A stretch of 64,000 nt of DNA from Balneola sp. (GTDB taxonomy: Bacteria; Bacteroidota; Rhodothermia; Balneolales; Balneolaceae), in NCBI GenBank assembly GCA_017643645.1, contig JAEPNB010000007.1, positions 124,001 to 188,000 on the forward strand, written 5' to 3'. Positions 18,598-27,366 of the stretch are shown here, piece after piece (position 1 is the first letter of the stretch; every line of letters starts with the position of its first letter). The notes beneath the pieces are model-generated. The model made no database searches. It worked only from the letters and a program-made list of their open reading frames with translations, and had not been told where the DNA came from. A program made the translations under genes and the position numbers.

Positions 18598-18909
18598 ATG
18601 AAACAATTTATATCAATTTTCACGATCTCAACATTATTATTACTAACCGCTTGCTCAGGAAATAAGAGTGAAGCTGAACATTCCCATGGAGAGGATGGGG
18701 ATCATACTCATGAGGAGCCTGCACAACTTCCATCAGACAGTGCTCCTGTTCGAATAGGAAGCAGTGCTCCTGATTCAACTCATAGTCACGATGATGACAG
18801 TAATCACAGTCATGGAGAAGATACTGGTCATACACATGATACAGATTCAACGAATGTAAAGGCTGAAGATACACATTCGCATGGCGATGAAGATCACAGT
18901 CATAATTAA
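18598..18909 (+). CDS. His-rich lipoprotein
   Basis: A 103-residue predicted lipoprotein (lipobox LLTACSGN, Cys 19) almost all of whose mature part is made of His/Asp/Glu/Ser runs of the HSHGED GDHTHE type, in at least four repeats. It looks like a periplasmic metal chelator or buffer serving the efflux pump. Its first 35 mature residues closely resemble the N-terminus of the adaptor encoded next (CSNEDESHSHGEGGDHTHEP), at the DNA level as well, so it probably arose by tandem duplication of the adaptor's 5' end. 11 bp after the TolC-like gene. Confidence 0.8.
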   Translation: MKQFISIFTISTLLLLTACSGNKSEAEHSHGEDGDHTHEEPAQLPSDSAPVRIGSSAPDSTHSHDDDSNHSHGEDTGHTHDTDSTNVKAEDTHSHGDEDHSHN

Positions 18910-18944
18910 AACACTTTTCACAAAATATATTAAAACAAATAGCT

Positions 18945-20582
18945 ATGAAGTATTTATTGAATATTATTCTAATAGCTTCGATACTGATTTTTTCAGCTTG
19001 CAGTAACGAAGATGAAAGCCATTCTCATGGAGAAGGCGGGGATCATACACATGAACCAGTGACCACACAAGCTACCGACGAAGGTTCAAACAATCAGATC
19101 GATTCCGGTACAGAAAGCGAAGTACTTGAAGGAGCCGGAGTGATAACTCAATGGACGGATAAAACCGAGTTGTTTATGGAGTATCCTGAACTAGTTGTAG
19201 GTCAGGAAGCTACTTTTGCAGTTCACTTGACTCGACTTTCTGATTTCAAAGCAATATCTGAATCGAAAGTACAATTTGTATTCTCTTCAGAAAGAGGTTT
19301 AGAAGGTTCATTAACCGAAACGGAAGTTCAAATTCCCGGAATATATGGACCGGATGTCGTTTTTGACCGAGCCGGACGATATGACCTGACCATAATCATT
19401 CAAGGAATGGTGAACGATACTTTACAGGTGAAAGGAATTCCAGTGTATGCAACAGCTGAAGATGTGCCTGCTACCATGGAAGAAGAAGATCCAAACCTTA
19501 TTTCTTTCTTAAAAGAACAGCAATGGAAAATCCCTTTTGGTACAAAAAAAGTGGAGAGACAATCTTTGACCAGAACTGTAACTGCTCATGGTGAAATTGA
19601 AGCCAGAAACAACGGACAAGCTTTGATCACAGCTCCTTTTTCAGGAATCATCCTTCCGGCATATAATAGCAATCTTCCTACAGTAGGAACTCAGTTATCA
19701 AAAGGGGAGTCTATTTTGATTTTAAATCCTGCCATCCAATCTGCTGATGGTGAAAATTATGCTCAGCAGTTTATAAATGCTCAGGCAGAGTTAGAGCTTG
19801 CAAGGAAAAATCTTGACAGACAAAAACGGTTGTTTGAGAGAGAAGCTATACCTGAAGTTGAACTTGAAAAAGCTAGTATCGAATACCGACGGGTACTCAT
19901 TCAATTTCAAACCATAAATGAAATTGTTCAAGTGGATACTTCTTCTATTGAAACCTATGGTGAATCAGAGCAATCGTATAGATTTAAACTGAAATCACCT
20001 ATTTCGGGTACTTTTTTGGAAAGTTATATAACCCCGGGCAAACAGGTTAATGCCGGTGATCCTTTATTCTTGATGGCAGATATGTCTAAAGTTTGGCTTA
20101 AAGTTAATTTACCTGCTTCTGAACGAAAATCCGTGGCCTCTGTTGGTTCTGCATCGTTTTCTATACAAGGTGATGATCAAATTTTTAAGACAGATGAGCT
20201 TAACGGAAGATTCATCAGTAAAAGTAGCAGTATAGATCCTACAACAAGAACAATTTCAATGATTTACGAAATAACAAATCCTGATGGTTCTTTTCAAACA
20301 GGGTTATTCGCTGATGTTCATGTAAGCACAAAAGAGAGTTTAAATACAATTGGTATTCCTGTAAGCTCACTTATTGAAGAAGAAGGCAGTTTCTTTGTGT
20401 TTGTTCATGTAGCTGGTGAATCTTTTGAAAAACGAAGGGTAGCAACCGGAATTAAAGATGGGAATATGATCGAGGTCAAATCAGGACTTAACGAAGGAGA
20501 ACACATTGTCACTGTAAATCCTTATCAGGTTAAGCTTGCATCATTATCATCAGAAGCTCCGTCTCACGGACACGCTCACTAA
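18945..20582 (+). CDS. RND periplasmic adaptor with His-rich N-terminus (CzcB/CusB-like)
   Basis: Membrane-fusion protein that joins the RND pump to the TolC-like channel. Lipobox FSACSNE (Cys 19), then a HSHGEGGDHTHE metal-binding stretch, then an extra beta-rich domain at about residues 65-180 of a kind seen in some HlyD-like adaptors of metal pumps, then the HlyD core: barrel-sandwich hybrid around residues 205-260, helical hairpin about 265-320 (AQAELELARKNLDRQKRLFE) and beta-barrel 345-530. It ends in SHGHAH. 545 residues is longer than the usual 380-420 because of the inserted N-terminal domain. Confidence 0.9.
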   Translation: MKYLLNIILIASILIFSACSNEDESHSHGEGGDHTHEPVTTQATDEGSNNQIDSGTESEVLEGAGVITQWTDKTELFMEYPELVVGQEATFAVHLTRLSDFKAISESKVQFVFSSERGLEGSLTETEVQIPGIYGPDVVFDRAGRYDLTIIIQGMVNDTLQVKGIPVYATAEDVPATMEEEDPNLISFLKEQQWKIPFGTKKVERQSLTRTVTAHGEIEARNNGQALITAPFSGIILPAYNSNLPTVGTQLSKGESILILNPAIQSADGENYAQQFINAQAELELARKNLDRQKRLFEREAIPEVELEKASIEYRRVLIQFQTINEIVQVDTSSIETYGESEQSYRFKLKSPISGTFLESYITPGKQVNAGDPLFLMADMSKVWLKVNLPASERKSVASVGSASFSIQGDDQIFKTDELNGRFISKSSSIDPTTRTISMIYEITNPDGSFQTGLFADVHVSTKESLNTIGIPVSSLIEEEGSFFVFVHVAGESFEKRRVATGIKDGNMIEVKSGLNEGEHIVTVNPYQVKLASLSSEAPSHGHAH

Positions 20583-20599
20583 AGGAAAAGGAATAAATT

Positions 20600-23500
20600 A
20601 TGTTAGATGCAATTATCAGAGGAGCGTTAAGACAACGTCTTATAGTGTTGGTTTCCTCGTTAGCACTTTTAATAGCAGGTATATTTGTTGTACGGGACAT
20701 GCCTGTAGATATTTTCCCGGATCTTACTGCACCAACAGTAACAGTAATGACAGAAGCTCATGGGATGGCACCGGAGGAGGTTGAAAGACTGGTTACTTTA
20801 CCTGTTGAAACAGCAGTAAACGGAGCAACCGGAGTTCGAAGGGTTCGTTCTTCTACCGCCAAAGGAATTTCAATTGTTTGGGTTGAATTTGAATGGGGAA
20901 CTGACATTTTTCAGGCACGGCAAATCGTAAATGAAAAACTTCAAATGGTAGCAAGTTCACTGCCTGAAGATGTTCCAGCACCTATAATGGCACCTATTTC
21001 ATCCATTATGGGAGAGATTATGTTAGTGAGTGTAAACAGTGAGAACCATTCTGAACTTGAAGTAAGAACGGCGGCTGACTGGGAAATAAGAAGGCGCTTA
21101 CTGGCAATTCCAGGAGTAGCGCAGGTTATACCAATTGGAGGTGGCAAGAAGCAATATCAGGTACGAGTTGATCCGGAAAAGCTTCAACAATTTAATGTTA
21201 CACTCGATCAGGTGCTATTTGCGGTAAAAGCCTCGAATAAAAATTTCTCCGGAGGATTCGTTAGAGAATATAGTAATGAATATACCATTCGGGGGATAGG
21301 CAGGGCTTATTCTATAGAAGATATAGAACAATCTGTGGTAACAGAGAGAGGCAATCAACCTATTTTGATAGGAGATGTTGCTACAGTTGAAATTGCAGCA
21401 GCTGAAAAAATTGGTGAAGCATCCGTAGATGCTGAACCTGCGGTTATTATCTCAATTCAAAAACAGCCGGGAGCCAATACACTTGAACTTACCGACAAAA
21501 TTGATGAAACGTTGTCTGAGATTGAGGGAAGTTTACCAAGTGGATTCTCCATAAATACACATTTATTCAGGCAAGCTGATTTTATTGATCTTGCTATTGA
21601 AAATGTTATTGAAGCACTACGAGACGGAGCAATTTTAGTAATTATTATTCTGTTTTTGTTTCTAGCAAATTTCAGAACTACTCTGATTTCATTAACTGCA
21701 ATACCACTTGCTCTGGTAGCTTCAATATTTGTGCTGAAATTTTTTGATATCACTATAAATACAATGACACTCGGAGGTATGGCAATTGCGATTGGAGTGA
21801 TAGTAGATGATGCCATCATTGATGTGGAAAATGTTTTCAAACGTTTAAGAGAAAATTCAAAATTACCTGATGCTAAACAAAAAGCATCTATCGATGTGAT
21901 CTTCGAAGCATCCAAAGAAATTCGTTCTTCAATAATAAATGCCACCTTAATTATTATGATCGTATTTCTACCCTTATTCTTTTTAAGTGGGGTAGAAGGG
22001 AGAATGCTTAAACCATTGGGGCTTGCATATATAGTGTCTATCGGAGCATCATTAATTATTGCAATGACTGTAACGCCTGCAATGTGTTATTACCTGCTTC
22101 GAGGTGAAGGTGTAAAAGGTAAACTCGAAGAAAGTTGGTTTACCAAAAAATTAAAATCAGGTTATGAAAACGTACTTGATTTCACCCTTCAATTCAAAAA
22201 AAGCATTTTGCTTGGTACACTTGGTCTGTTCATAGTAGCTATGATTGCAGTACCATTTTTAGGACGATCTTTTCTTCCTGAATTCAATGAAGGTACATTG
22301 GTCATAAGTACAGTAACCATTCCGGGCACTTCGCTGGATGAATCAAATGTGATGGGAACAAGGATTGAAAGAATTTTACTGGATCATCCCGGTATAATTT
22401 CCACGTCAAGACGAACGGGGCGGGCAGAACTCGATGAACATGCTCAAGGAGTGAATGCATCAGAAATTGACGCTAAGTTTGAAGTTCCTGAAGGTTCCTC
22501 AAAAGAAGAAATGCTTAACGAAATAAGAGCAGATCTTTCGATTGTACCGGGAACCAATATCACTATTGGGCAGCCCATCGGACATAGAATTGATCATATG
22601 CTTTCCGGAACACGTGCAAATATTGCCGTTAAGATCTTTGGATCGGATCTGTATGAGCTTCGTTCAAAGGCAGAAGAAGTTCGTGTACAAATGGAAAATG
22701 TAAATGGTGTTGTAGATCTGTCTGTGGAGCAACAACAAAACGTACCTCAAATTCAAATAAAGCCTGATCGTAGAGCACTCGCACGATACGGAATTACAAT
22801 TGAAGATCTATCTGAGATGGTTGATGTTGCTTTTGCCGGAGAAGTGGTTTCCCAAATTTTGGAAGAGGATAAGATGTTTGACCTGACTGTTCGTTTTGAT
22901 GAAAATAATCGGGGAAGTATGGATAAAATTAAACAAGCACACTTTAATCTTGAGAATGGAGCTATTATTCCATTATCCGAATTGGCGAGCATTGAGTCCA
23001 AAAGTGGCCCCAATACGATAAGCAGAGAGAATGTCCAACGAAAGATCGTGGTATCTGCTAATGTTTCAGGTCGTGATTTAAGAAGTACTGTGGATGAAAT
23101 AAGAGCTAATGTGGAAACTAATATATCTTTTCCTCAAGGCTATTTTGTAGAATACGGAGGACAATTTGAAAGTGCAGCTCAGGCTACGCGTACAATATCC
23201 TTACTGAGTATAATTTCCATACTGGGAATTTACTTGCTTCTGTATCTGGAATTCGGATCATTGAAAACAGCATTATTGGTAATGGTTAATCTTCCTTTTG
23301 CTTTAATTGGAGGTATCTTTACTGTAATGTTTACCAGCGGTATTGTTTCAATTGCTTCCTTGGTTGGATTCATTACACTGTTTGGTATTGCTACAAGAAA
23401 TGGAATTCTAATGGTATCTCATTATCAGCAATTGCTTTCAGAGGGCAAAGAGTTTTTAGAAGCCATTCGACAGGGTTCTTTGGAACGATTAAACCCCATA

Positions 23501-23686
23501 TTAATGACCGCTCTTACAGCAGGTCTGGCTTTGATTCCGCTCGCAATTGCTGTAGGTGAACCCGGAAATGAGATTCAGTCTCCAATGGCACAGGTTATTT
23601 TGGGAGGATTAATAAGTTCTACATTACTGAATATGATCGTAATCCCAGCGCTATTTGCACAATTTAGTTCTGAAACTATGAATTAA
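20600..23686 (+). CDS. heavy-metal RND efflux pump (CzcA/CusA family)
   Basis: Proton-driven inner membrane pump of 1028 residues. Family features: RDMPVDIFPDLTAPTVTVMT after TM1, the TM4 motif GGMAIAIGVIVDDAIIDVEN with paired Asp, PLFFLSGVEGRMLKPLGLAY, and the second-half TM10 region GIATRNGILMVSHYQ. The R-R-R-T-G-R segment GIISTSRRTGRAELDEHAQG after TM7 is typical of the heavy-metal subgroup. I cannot decide between monovalent (Cu/Ag) and divalent (Zn/Co/Ni/Cd) substrates; the His-rich partners hint at divalent ions. It ends 4 bp before the stop of the convergent OMP gene. Confidence 0.9.
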   Translation: MLDAIIRGALRQRLIVLVSSLALLIAGIFVVRDMPVDIFPDLTAPTVTVMTEAHGMAPEEVERLVTLPVETAVNGATGVRRVRSSTAKGISIVWVEFEWGTDIFQARQIVNEKLQMVASSLPEDVPAPIMAPISSIMGEIMLVSVNSENHSELEVRTAADWEIRRRLLAIPGVAQVIPIGGGKKQYQVRVDPEKLQQFNVTLDQVLFAVKASNKNFSGGFVREYSNEYTIRGIGRAYSIEDIEQSVVTERGNQPILIGDVATVEIAAAEKIGEASVDAEPAVIISIQKQPGANTLELTDKIDETLSEIEGSLPSGFSINTHLFRQADFIDLAIENVIEALRDGAILVIIILFLFLANFRTTLISLTAIPLALVASIFVLKFFDITINTMTLGGMAIAIGVIVDDAIIDVENVFKRLRENSKLPDAKQKASIDVIFEASKEIRSSIINATLIIMIVFLPLFFLSGVEGRMLKPLGLAYIVSIGASLIIAMTVTPAMCYYLLRGEGVKGKLEESWFTKKLKSGYENVLDFTLQFKKSILLGTLGLFIVAMIAVPFLGRSFLPEFNEGTLVISTVTIPGTSLDESNVMGTRIERILLDHPGIISTSRRTGRAELDEHAQGVNASEIDAKFEVPEGSSKEEMLNEIRADLSIVPGTNITIGQPIGHRIDHMLSGTRANIAVKIFGSDLYELRSKAEEVRVQMENVNGVVDLSVEQQQNVPQIQIKPDRRALARYGITIEDLSEMVDVAFAGEVVSQILEEDKMFDLTVRFDENNRGSMDKIKQAHFNLENGAIIPLSELASIESKSGPNTISRENVQRKIVVSANVSGRDLRSTVDEIRANVETNISFPQGYFVEYGGQFESAAQATRTISLLSIISILGIYLLLYLEFGSLKTALLVMVNLPFALIGGIFTVMFTSGIVSIASLVGFITLFGIATRNGILMVSHYQQLLSEGKEFLEAIRQGSLERLNPILMTALTAGLALIPLAIAVGEPGNEIQSPMAQVILGGLISSTLLNMIVIPALFAQFSSETMN

Positions 23687-23690
23687 ATAA

Positions 23691-25052
23691 TTAGAAAAAT
23701 GCAGTCAGTTTTATATAGGTAAATGAACTGGCTGCATAATTTTTGAAATTAAAATGTCCGTAGAAATTTTCGCTTTCTTTACCTCCAAAAAAATGAAAGC
23801 CAAGAGCTGTTTTAAGTCCGTCCATGATATCGTATTGAGCTTCCGGATTTATCCAAAAATCACTTCCTACATAGTTGTATCGCCCAAATCCTGACAATAA
23901 AAGATTATTTCTTAGAAATGATTTGTTAAGTTTTAACGTCGAGTAGAAAAAATCTTCTTCTTGAAGAATAAGTTCATGGTAATGGATTATATGCTCATGA
24001 AAAAATTGTTTATCAATATCTACTCCTGAAAGAGAGGTTGTAAAACCAATCATATATATGAACCAAGGCTTTTCGAACAAAAATCCATCTTCATTTTGAC
24101 TGAAAATTAAGATCAATTCCTGTCCCTGAGCAGGAGTCAGACTATTGAGGTCTGCAGAAGTAGCGAGCTCGGGTAGGTAATCAAAATACTTTTTAAAATG
24201 AAAAGCCGATTCAGATTTAAGGATCAGATTATCATTTACTATATAATTCCCGGAATAACCTAGAATTGGAGATTTTAAATAGGTCTTTGTCAATTCGATT
24301 GCAGGTTCAGCAGCTAATACAGGACCGGTAAACACGAGATCCTTTTTATAGGATGGATTTCCTTCTGTCCACCACATTGCTGTCAGATCTAAATCCCATT
24401 TTAAACTGCTTCGAATTCCCCACTTTATCATTCCCTGAAAAGAGCTGAATGAGTTTTCAGTTAATGAATCTACATAGGTGACGTTTGTACTTTTTTCCAG
24501 CTCTGTAAACGGAAACCATCTGGAACCGGGTTTAGCCAGCGTATTGGATTGAAAAACAGGGGTGGCAATGAATTCTAAAAAGTTGTTCCCATAGTATCTG
24601 GTATATTTCACGGCCGGTATTCCGCCTTTGAGATCTTCTACTGAAAGTGTTAAGAACTCACTCACATCTACAGGGGAGAGTATATCGGTTATAAATGTTC
24701 CGTTTGTTCTTCCTTGGCTTATGACTTGCTTTCCAATCCGGAGATCACTATTTCTAAAAAACATATCTAAATAACCTTCCGAAAAATCATACGCATAATT
24801 ATTCGCAGATTTCGAATAAGTATTCAATATTTCGTTAGAAATAAACACAGCCCCGTAATTTGTATTGAACGAAATGTCGACTCCAAGTCTGTTTCTTCCA
24901 ACCAGATATTCGTTAGGAGGGCTTGTTAATACAGCATTATAATTTCTAAGAAATCCGGTAACATCTTGTGAATAGCTAAGCTTAGGAGCGAGATTAAGGA
25001 AAAAACTCAGTATCAAAAAAAATACCAGTCGCCCGGTTTGACTTATAGTCAT
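23691..25052 (-). CDS. outer membrane beta-barrel protein (DUF1302-like)
   Basis: A 453-residue protein with a signal peptide (residues 1-28, ending LSYSQ) and alternating beta-strand pattern ending in a C-terminal Phe (YIKLTAFF), as outer membrane barrels do. The block RIGKQVISQGRTNGTFITDI LSP resembles the 'GxQxxxWGRTDG...DxxNP' core of DUF1302-type barrels, which often accompany MMPL/RND lipid-export systems. Function unknown. It converges on the metal pump gene with only 4 bp between stops; a fragment of a second copy of its tail lies at 16707-16793. Confidence 0.65.
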   Translation of the reverse strand: MTISQTGRLVFFLILSFFLNLAPKLSYSQDVTGFLRNYNAVLTSPPNEYLVGRNRLGVDISFNTNYGAVFISNEILNTYSKSANNYAYDFSEGYLDMFFRNSDLRIGKQVISQGRTNGTFITDILSPVDVSEFLTLSVEDLKGGIPAVKYTRYYGNNFLEFIATPVFQSNTLAKPGSRWFPFTELEKSTNVTYVDSLTENSFSSFQGMIKWGIRSSLKWDLDLTAMWWTEGNPSYKKDLVFTGPVLAAEPAIELTKTYLKSPILGYSGNYIVNDNLILKSESAFHFKKYFDYLPELATSADLNSLTPAQGQELILIFSQNEDGFLFEKPWFIYMIGFTTSLSGVDIDKQFFHEHIIHYHELILQEEDFFYSTLKLNKSFLRNNLLLSGFGRYNYVGSDFWINPEAQYDIMDGLKTALGFHFFGGKESENFYGHFNFKNYAASSFTYIKLTAFF

Positions 25053-25217
25053 AAAAAGAAGTAATTAAAAGTTTATTTATATCGTGATTGTTATTGAGGC
25101 TTAACCAATTTATCCGTATTTTTAGTTCATTATGGTTAAATCCTATCTGTATCCGTGAAAGTCGGTTCATCATCAAGATTTTAATCTCAAAACGAACACA
25201 ATACTAAGAAATCTATT

Positions 25218-25691
25218 ATGGCGCACGAAAGAATCGAAATTGATTTACCTCTTGCCAAAGCGTATGAGTTATTAAGTAATCCAGTTGAATTTCCTAAGTT
25301 TTTGGAGCGTATCGACGTAGTTAATCGAATAAACTCACAAACATTCGAATATAACACTAAGATCGGTAACGAAGAATTTAAGTGGACAACCAACTTAATT
25401 GACAATCTTCGCAACACAAGATTTGCTTGGATCACCATCAACGGTAACCTAAACCAAACTGGCACAATCCGCTTTACTCCATTGGATAATGGCGAACGCA
25501 CACGTGTTGAGTTTTCTTTAGACTATCGTACATTTTTTGGCGAGCCCAGCGAAGAAGTTGCTAAATTTATTGAAGAGTCAGCCGCTCAATTGGCAAAAGA
25601 TTTAGAAACGTTTAAGAAACTTGCTGAATCTGGTACATTCAAAGAGACTGAATTAAAACCAGCTGAAGAAACTGAAGAAGTAACAGCATAG
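25218..25691 (+). CDS. START-like / SRPBCC-domain protein
   Basis: A 157-residue soluble protein of the START-like (AHSA1-type) class: AHERIEIDLPLAKAYELLSN at the start, a central beta-sheet (FEYNTKIGNEEFKWTT, TGTIRFTPLDNGERTRVEFSL) and a long C-terminal helix (about 115-140). Such proteins bind hydrophobic ligands or act as chaperone cofactors; the specific role is unknown. The C-terminal 15 residues are acidic. Single gene with its own strong terminator at 25717. Confidence 0.75.
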   Translation: MAHERIEIDLPLAKAYELLSNPVEFPKFLERIDVVNRINSQTFEYNTKIGNEEFKWTTNLIDNLRNTRFAWITINGNLNQTGTIRFTPLDNGERTRVEFSLDYRTFFGEPSEEVAKFIEESAAQLAKDLETFKKLAESGTFKETELKPAEETEEVTA

Positions 25692-25716
25692 TTACTCTAA
25701 AATTATTTAGTATTTT

Positions 25717-25748
25717 AATGCGCACCCTATCAGGTGCGCATTTTTTTT
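25717..25748 (+). terminator. strong intrinsic terminator
   Basis: Perfect 10 bp stem AATGCGCACC / GGTGCGCATT with a 6-base loop, followed by a run of eight Ts. It ends transcription of the START-like gene 26 bp after its stop and lies directly before aroE. Confidence 0.95.
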
Positions 25749-25772
25749 GTCCATAATCCAAGCCCGCTAATT

Positions 25773-26630
25773 TTGAAATTTTCAGAGTTTATAGAATCCG
25801 AGAAAAGTCAGCTTTCCCATTATTTACTTATTGGAAATCCTGTAATACACAGTTTGTCTCCTACGATGCATAATCTTGCTTTAAAGCATAATAAAATAGG
25901 AGGAGAATACATTTCGGTTTCAGTTTCTTCCAGAGATGTAAACATGGTTCTGGCACATTGCACCAACGATTCGTTCCTGGGAGCAAATATCACTATACCG
26001 CATAAAGAGTTATTTATGGATGTAGTGGATGAATTAACTGATGAAGCAAAAGAGATCGGGGCGATCAATACTTTGGTAAAGCAGGAAGGGAAATTGATCG
26101 GACATAATACCGATGCATACGGTTTCATTAAACCAATAGAGAATTATATAGATGCTCTGCATGGGGAAAGGGTGATCATCTTTGGGTCAGGTGGCGCGAC
26201 AAAAGCGATTGTTTTTGCTCTTCAGGACCTTGGAGTTGAACAGATCGTATTGGTGTCGAGAAGACCGGAAATGTATGAAAGCAATGGCTCGGAAAATATT
26301 ATCCGATGCAGTTACGACAACTGGATCGCTTATGCGGACGATGCTGCTATGATCGTGAATGCCACTCCATTGGGAATGACACCGAACACAGAAAGTTCAC
26401 CTGTACCCGATCAGGATATTGAAATTCTGAATGAAAAGATCTGTTATGACATTGTATATAATCCCAGACAAACGAAATTCCTTAAACAGACCATACAAGC
26501 AGGTGGAATACCCATTGGTGGTTTGGATATGCTGATATATCAGGGAGCTAAATCGTTTAATTTGTGGACGGGATTTGAATTCCCAATTGAGAAAATTAAA
26601 TCAAAGTTAGATGAAGTCTTACCAACCTGA
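25773..26630 (+). CDS. aroE: shikimate dehydrogenase
   Basis: Reduces 3-dehydroshikimate to shikimate with NADPH. N-terminal substrate site: YLLIGNPVIHSLSPTMHN (the SxS motif) with the catalytic Lys in NITIPHKE and Asp in GHNTDAYGF; the nucleotide-binding loop is VIIFGSGGATKA, and NATPLGM follows. I place the start at TTG 25773 (285 residues) because the longer frame begins at a GTG inside the 3' arm of the preceding terminator, which would put the start in the hairpin. The stop overlaps the start of pgeF by 20 bp. Confidence 0.92.
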   Translation: MKFSEFIESEKSQLSHYLLIGNPVIHSLSPTMHNLALKHNKIGGEYISVSVSSRDVNMVLAHCTNDSFLGANITIPHKELFMDVVDELTDEAKEIGAINTLVKQEGKLIGHNTDAYGFIKPIENYIDALHGERVIIFGSGGATKAIVFALQDLGVEQIVLVSRRPEMYESNGSENIIRCSYDNWIAYADDAAMIVNATPLGMTPNTESSPVPDQDIEILNEKICYDIVYNPRQTKFLKQTIQAGGIPIGGLDMLIYQGAKSFNLWTGFEFPIEKIKSKLDEVLPT

Positions 26631-27366
26631 TTTTATAAAACCATCCGTATTTGATTCGGATGCTATTTCTTCCTGGTTCACAAAGCGGGGAGAGTCTGTT
26701 CAGGACGATTTTAAGATCAGAGGATTGAATCTTGGTTTTAATACAGAAGAAAAAGAAGAAATAGTAAAAGGAAACAGAAACTTTTTAGCTAATTCTATTT
26801 CTACTCCGATTTCTGATATCGCCTTTGCTGATCAGGTTCATGGAAATGAGATCATTGAAGTACAAAAAGGTGGTATCTATGAAAAAATTGATGGTTTCAT
26901 AACTACAGAAAAAGGATTGGCGCTGGCTATTCAGGTTTCAGATTGTGCGGCGGTTTTATTTGGCGATTCAAAAGCTGGAGTTATCAGTGCCGTTCACGCA
27001 GGATGGCGGGGAGCCGAAGCTGACATTGTACCCAAAGCTATACAAAAAATGGTGAGTCTGAATGCCGATCCAAAAAATATAGAAGTGTTTATCAGTCCAT
27101 GTATCTCTCAAAAGCAATTTGAAGTGGGAGACGAAGTAGCTGAAAAATTCCCGGATAAATTTGTAGACCGAAAAAGTTATTCAAAGCCACATATCGACAT
27201 CAAAAAATTCATAGAGTCTCAGCTTTTGAATGCAGGTATACTTGATGAGAATATTGAAATTCACGGAAGTTGTACCTTTTCTGATTCAGATTATTATTCC
27301 TACAGAAGAGACGGAAAAAGATCGGGACGAATGATGGGCATCATAAAACTCAATGACACGGTTTGA
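26611..27366 (+). CDS. pgeF: purine nucleoside phosphorylase / laccase-domain protein (YfiH family)
   Basis: Member of the YfiH (DUF152) family, which includes enzymes acting on purine nucleosides and in peptidoglycan editing. The metal-binding set is visible: His in ADQVHGNEI, Cys in VSDCAAVLFGDSKAG, and His in SAVHAGWRGAEADIV. 251 residues is typical. The ATG lies inside the aroE 3' end and its stop overlaps the TTG start of the HDAC-family gene, giving a tightly packed aroE-pgeF-HDAC unit. Confidence 0.9.
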   Translation: MKSYQPDFIKPSVFDSDAISSWFTKRGESVQDDFKIRGLNLGFNTEEKEEIVKGNRNFLANSISTPISDIAFADQVHGNEIIEVQKGGIYEKIDGFITTEKGLALAIQVSDCAAVLFGDSKAGVISAVHAGWRGAEADIVPKAIQKMVSLNADPKNIEVFISPCISQKQFEVGDEVAEKFPDKFVDRKSYSKPHIDIKKFIESQLLNAGILDENIEIHGSCTFSDSDYYSYRRDGKRSGRMMGIIKLNDTV

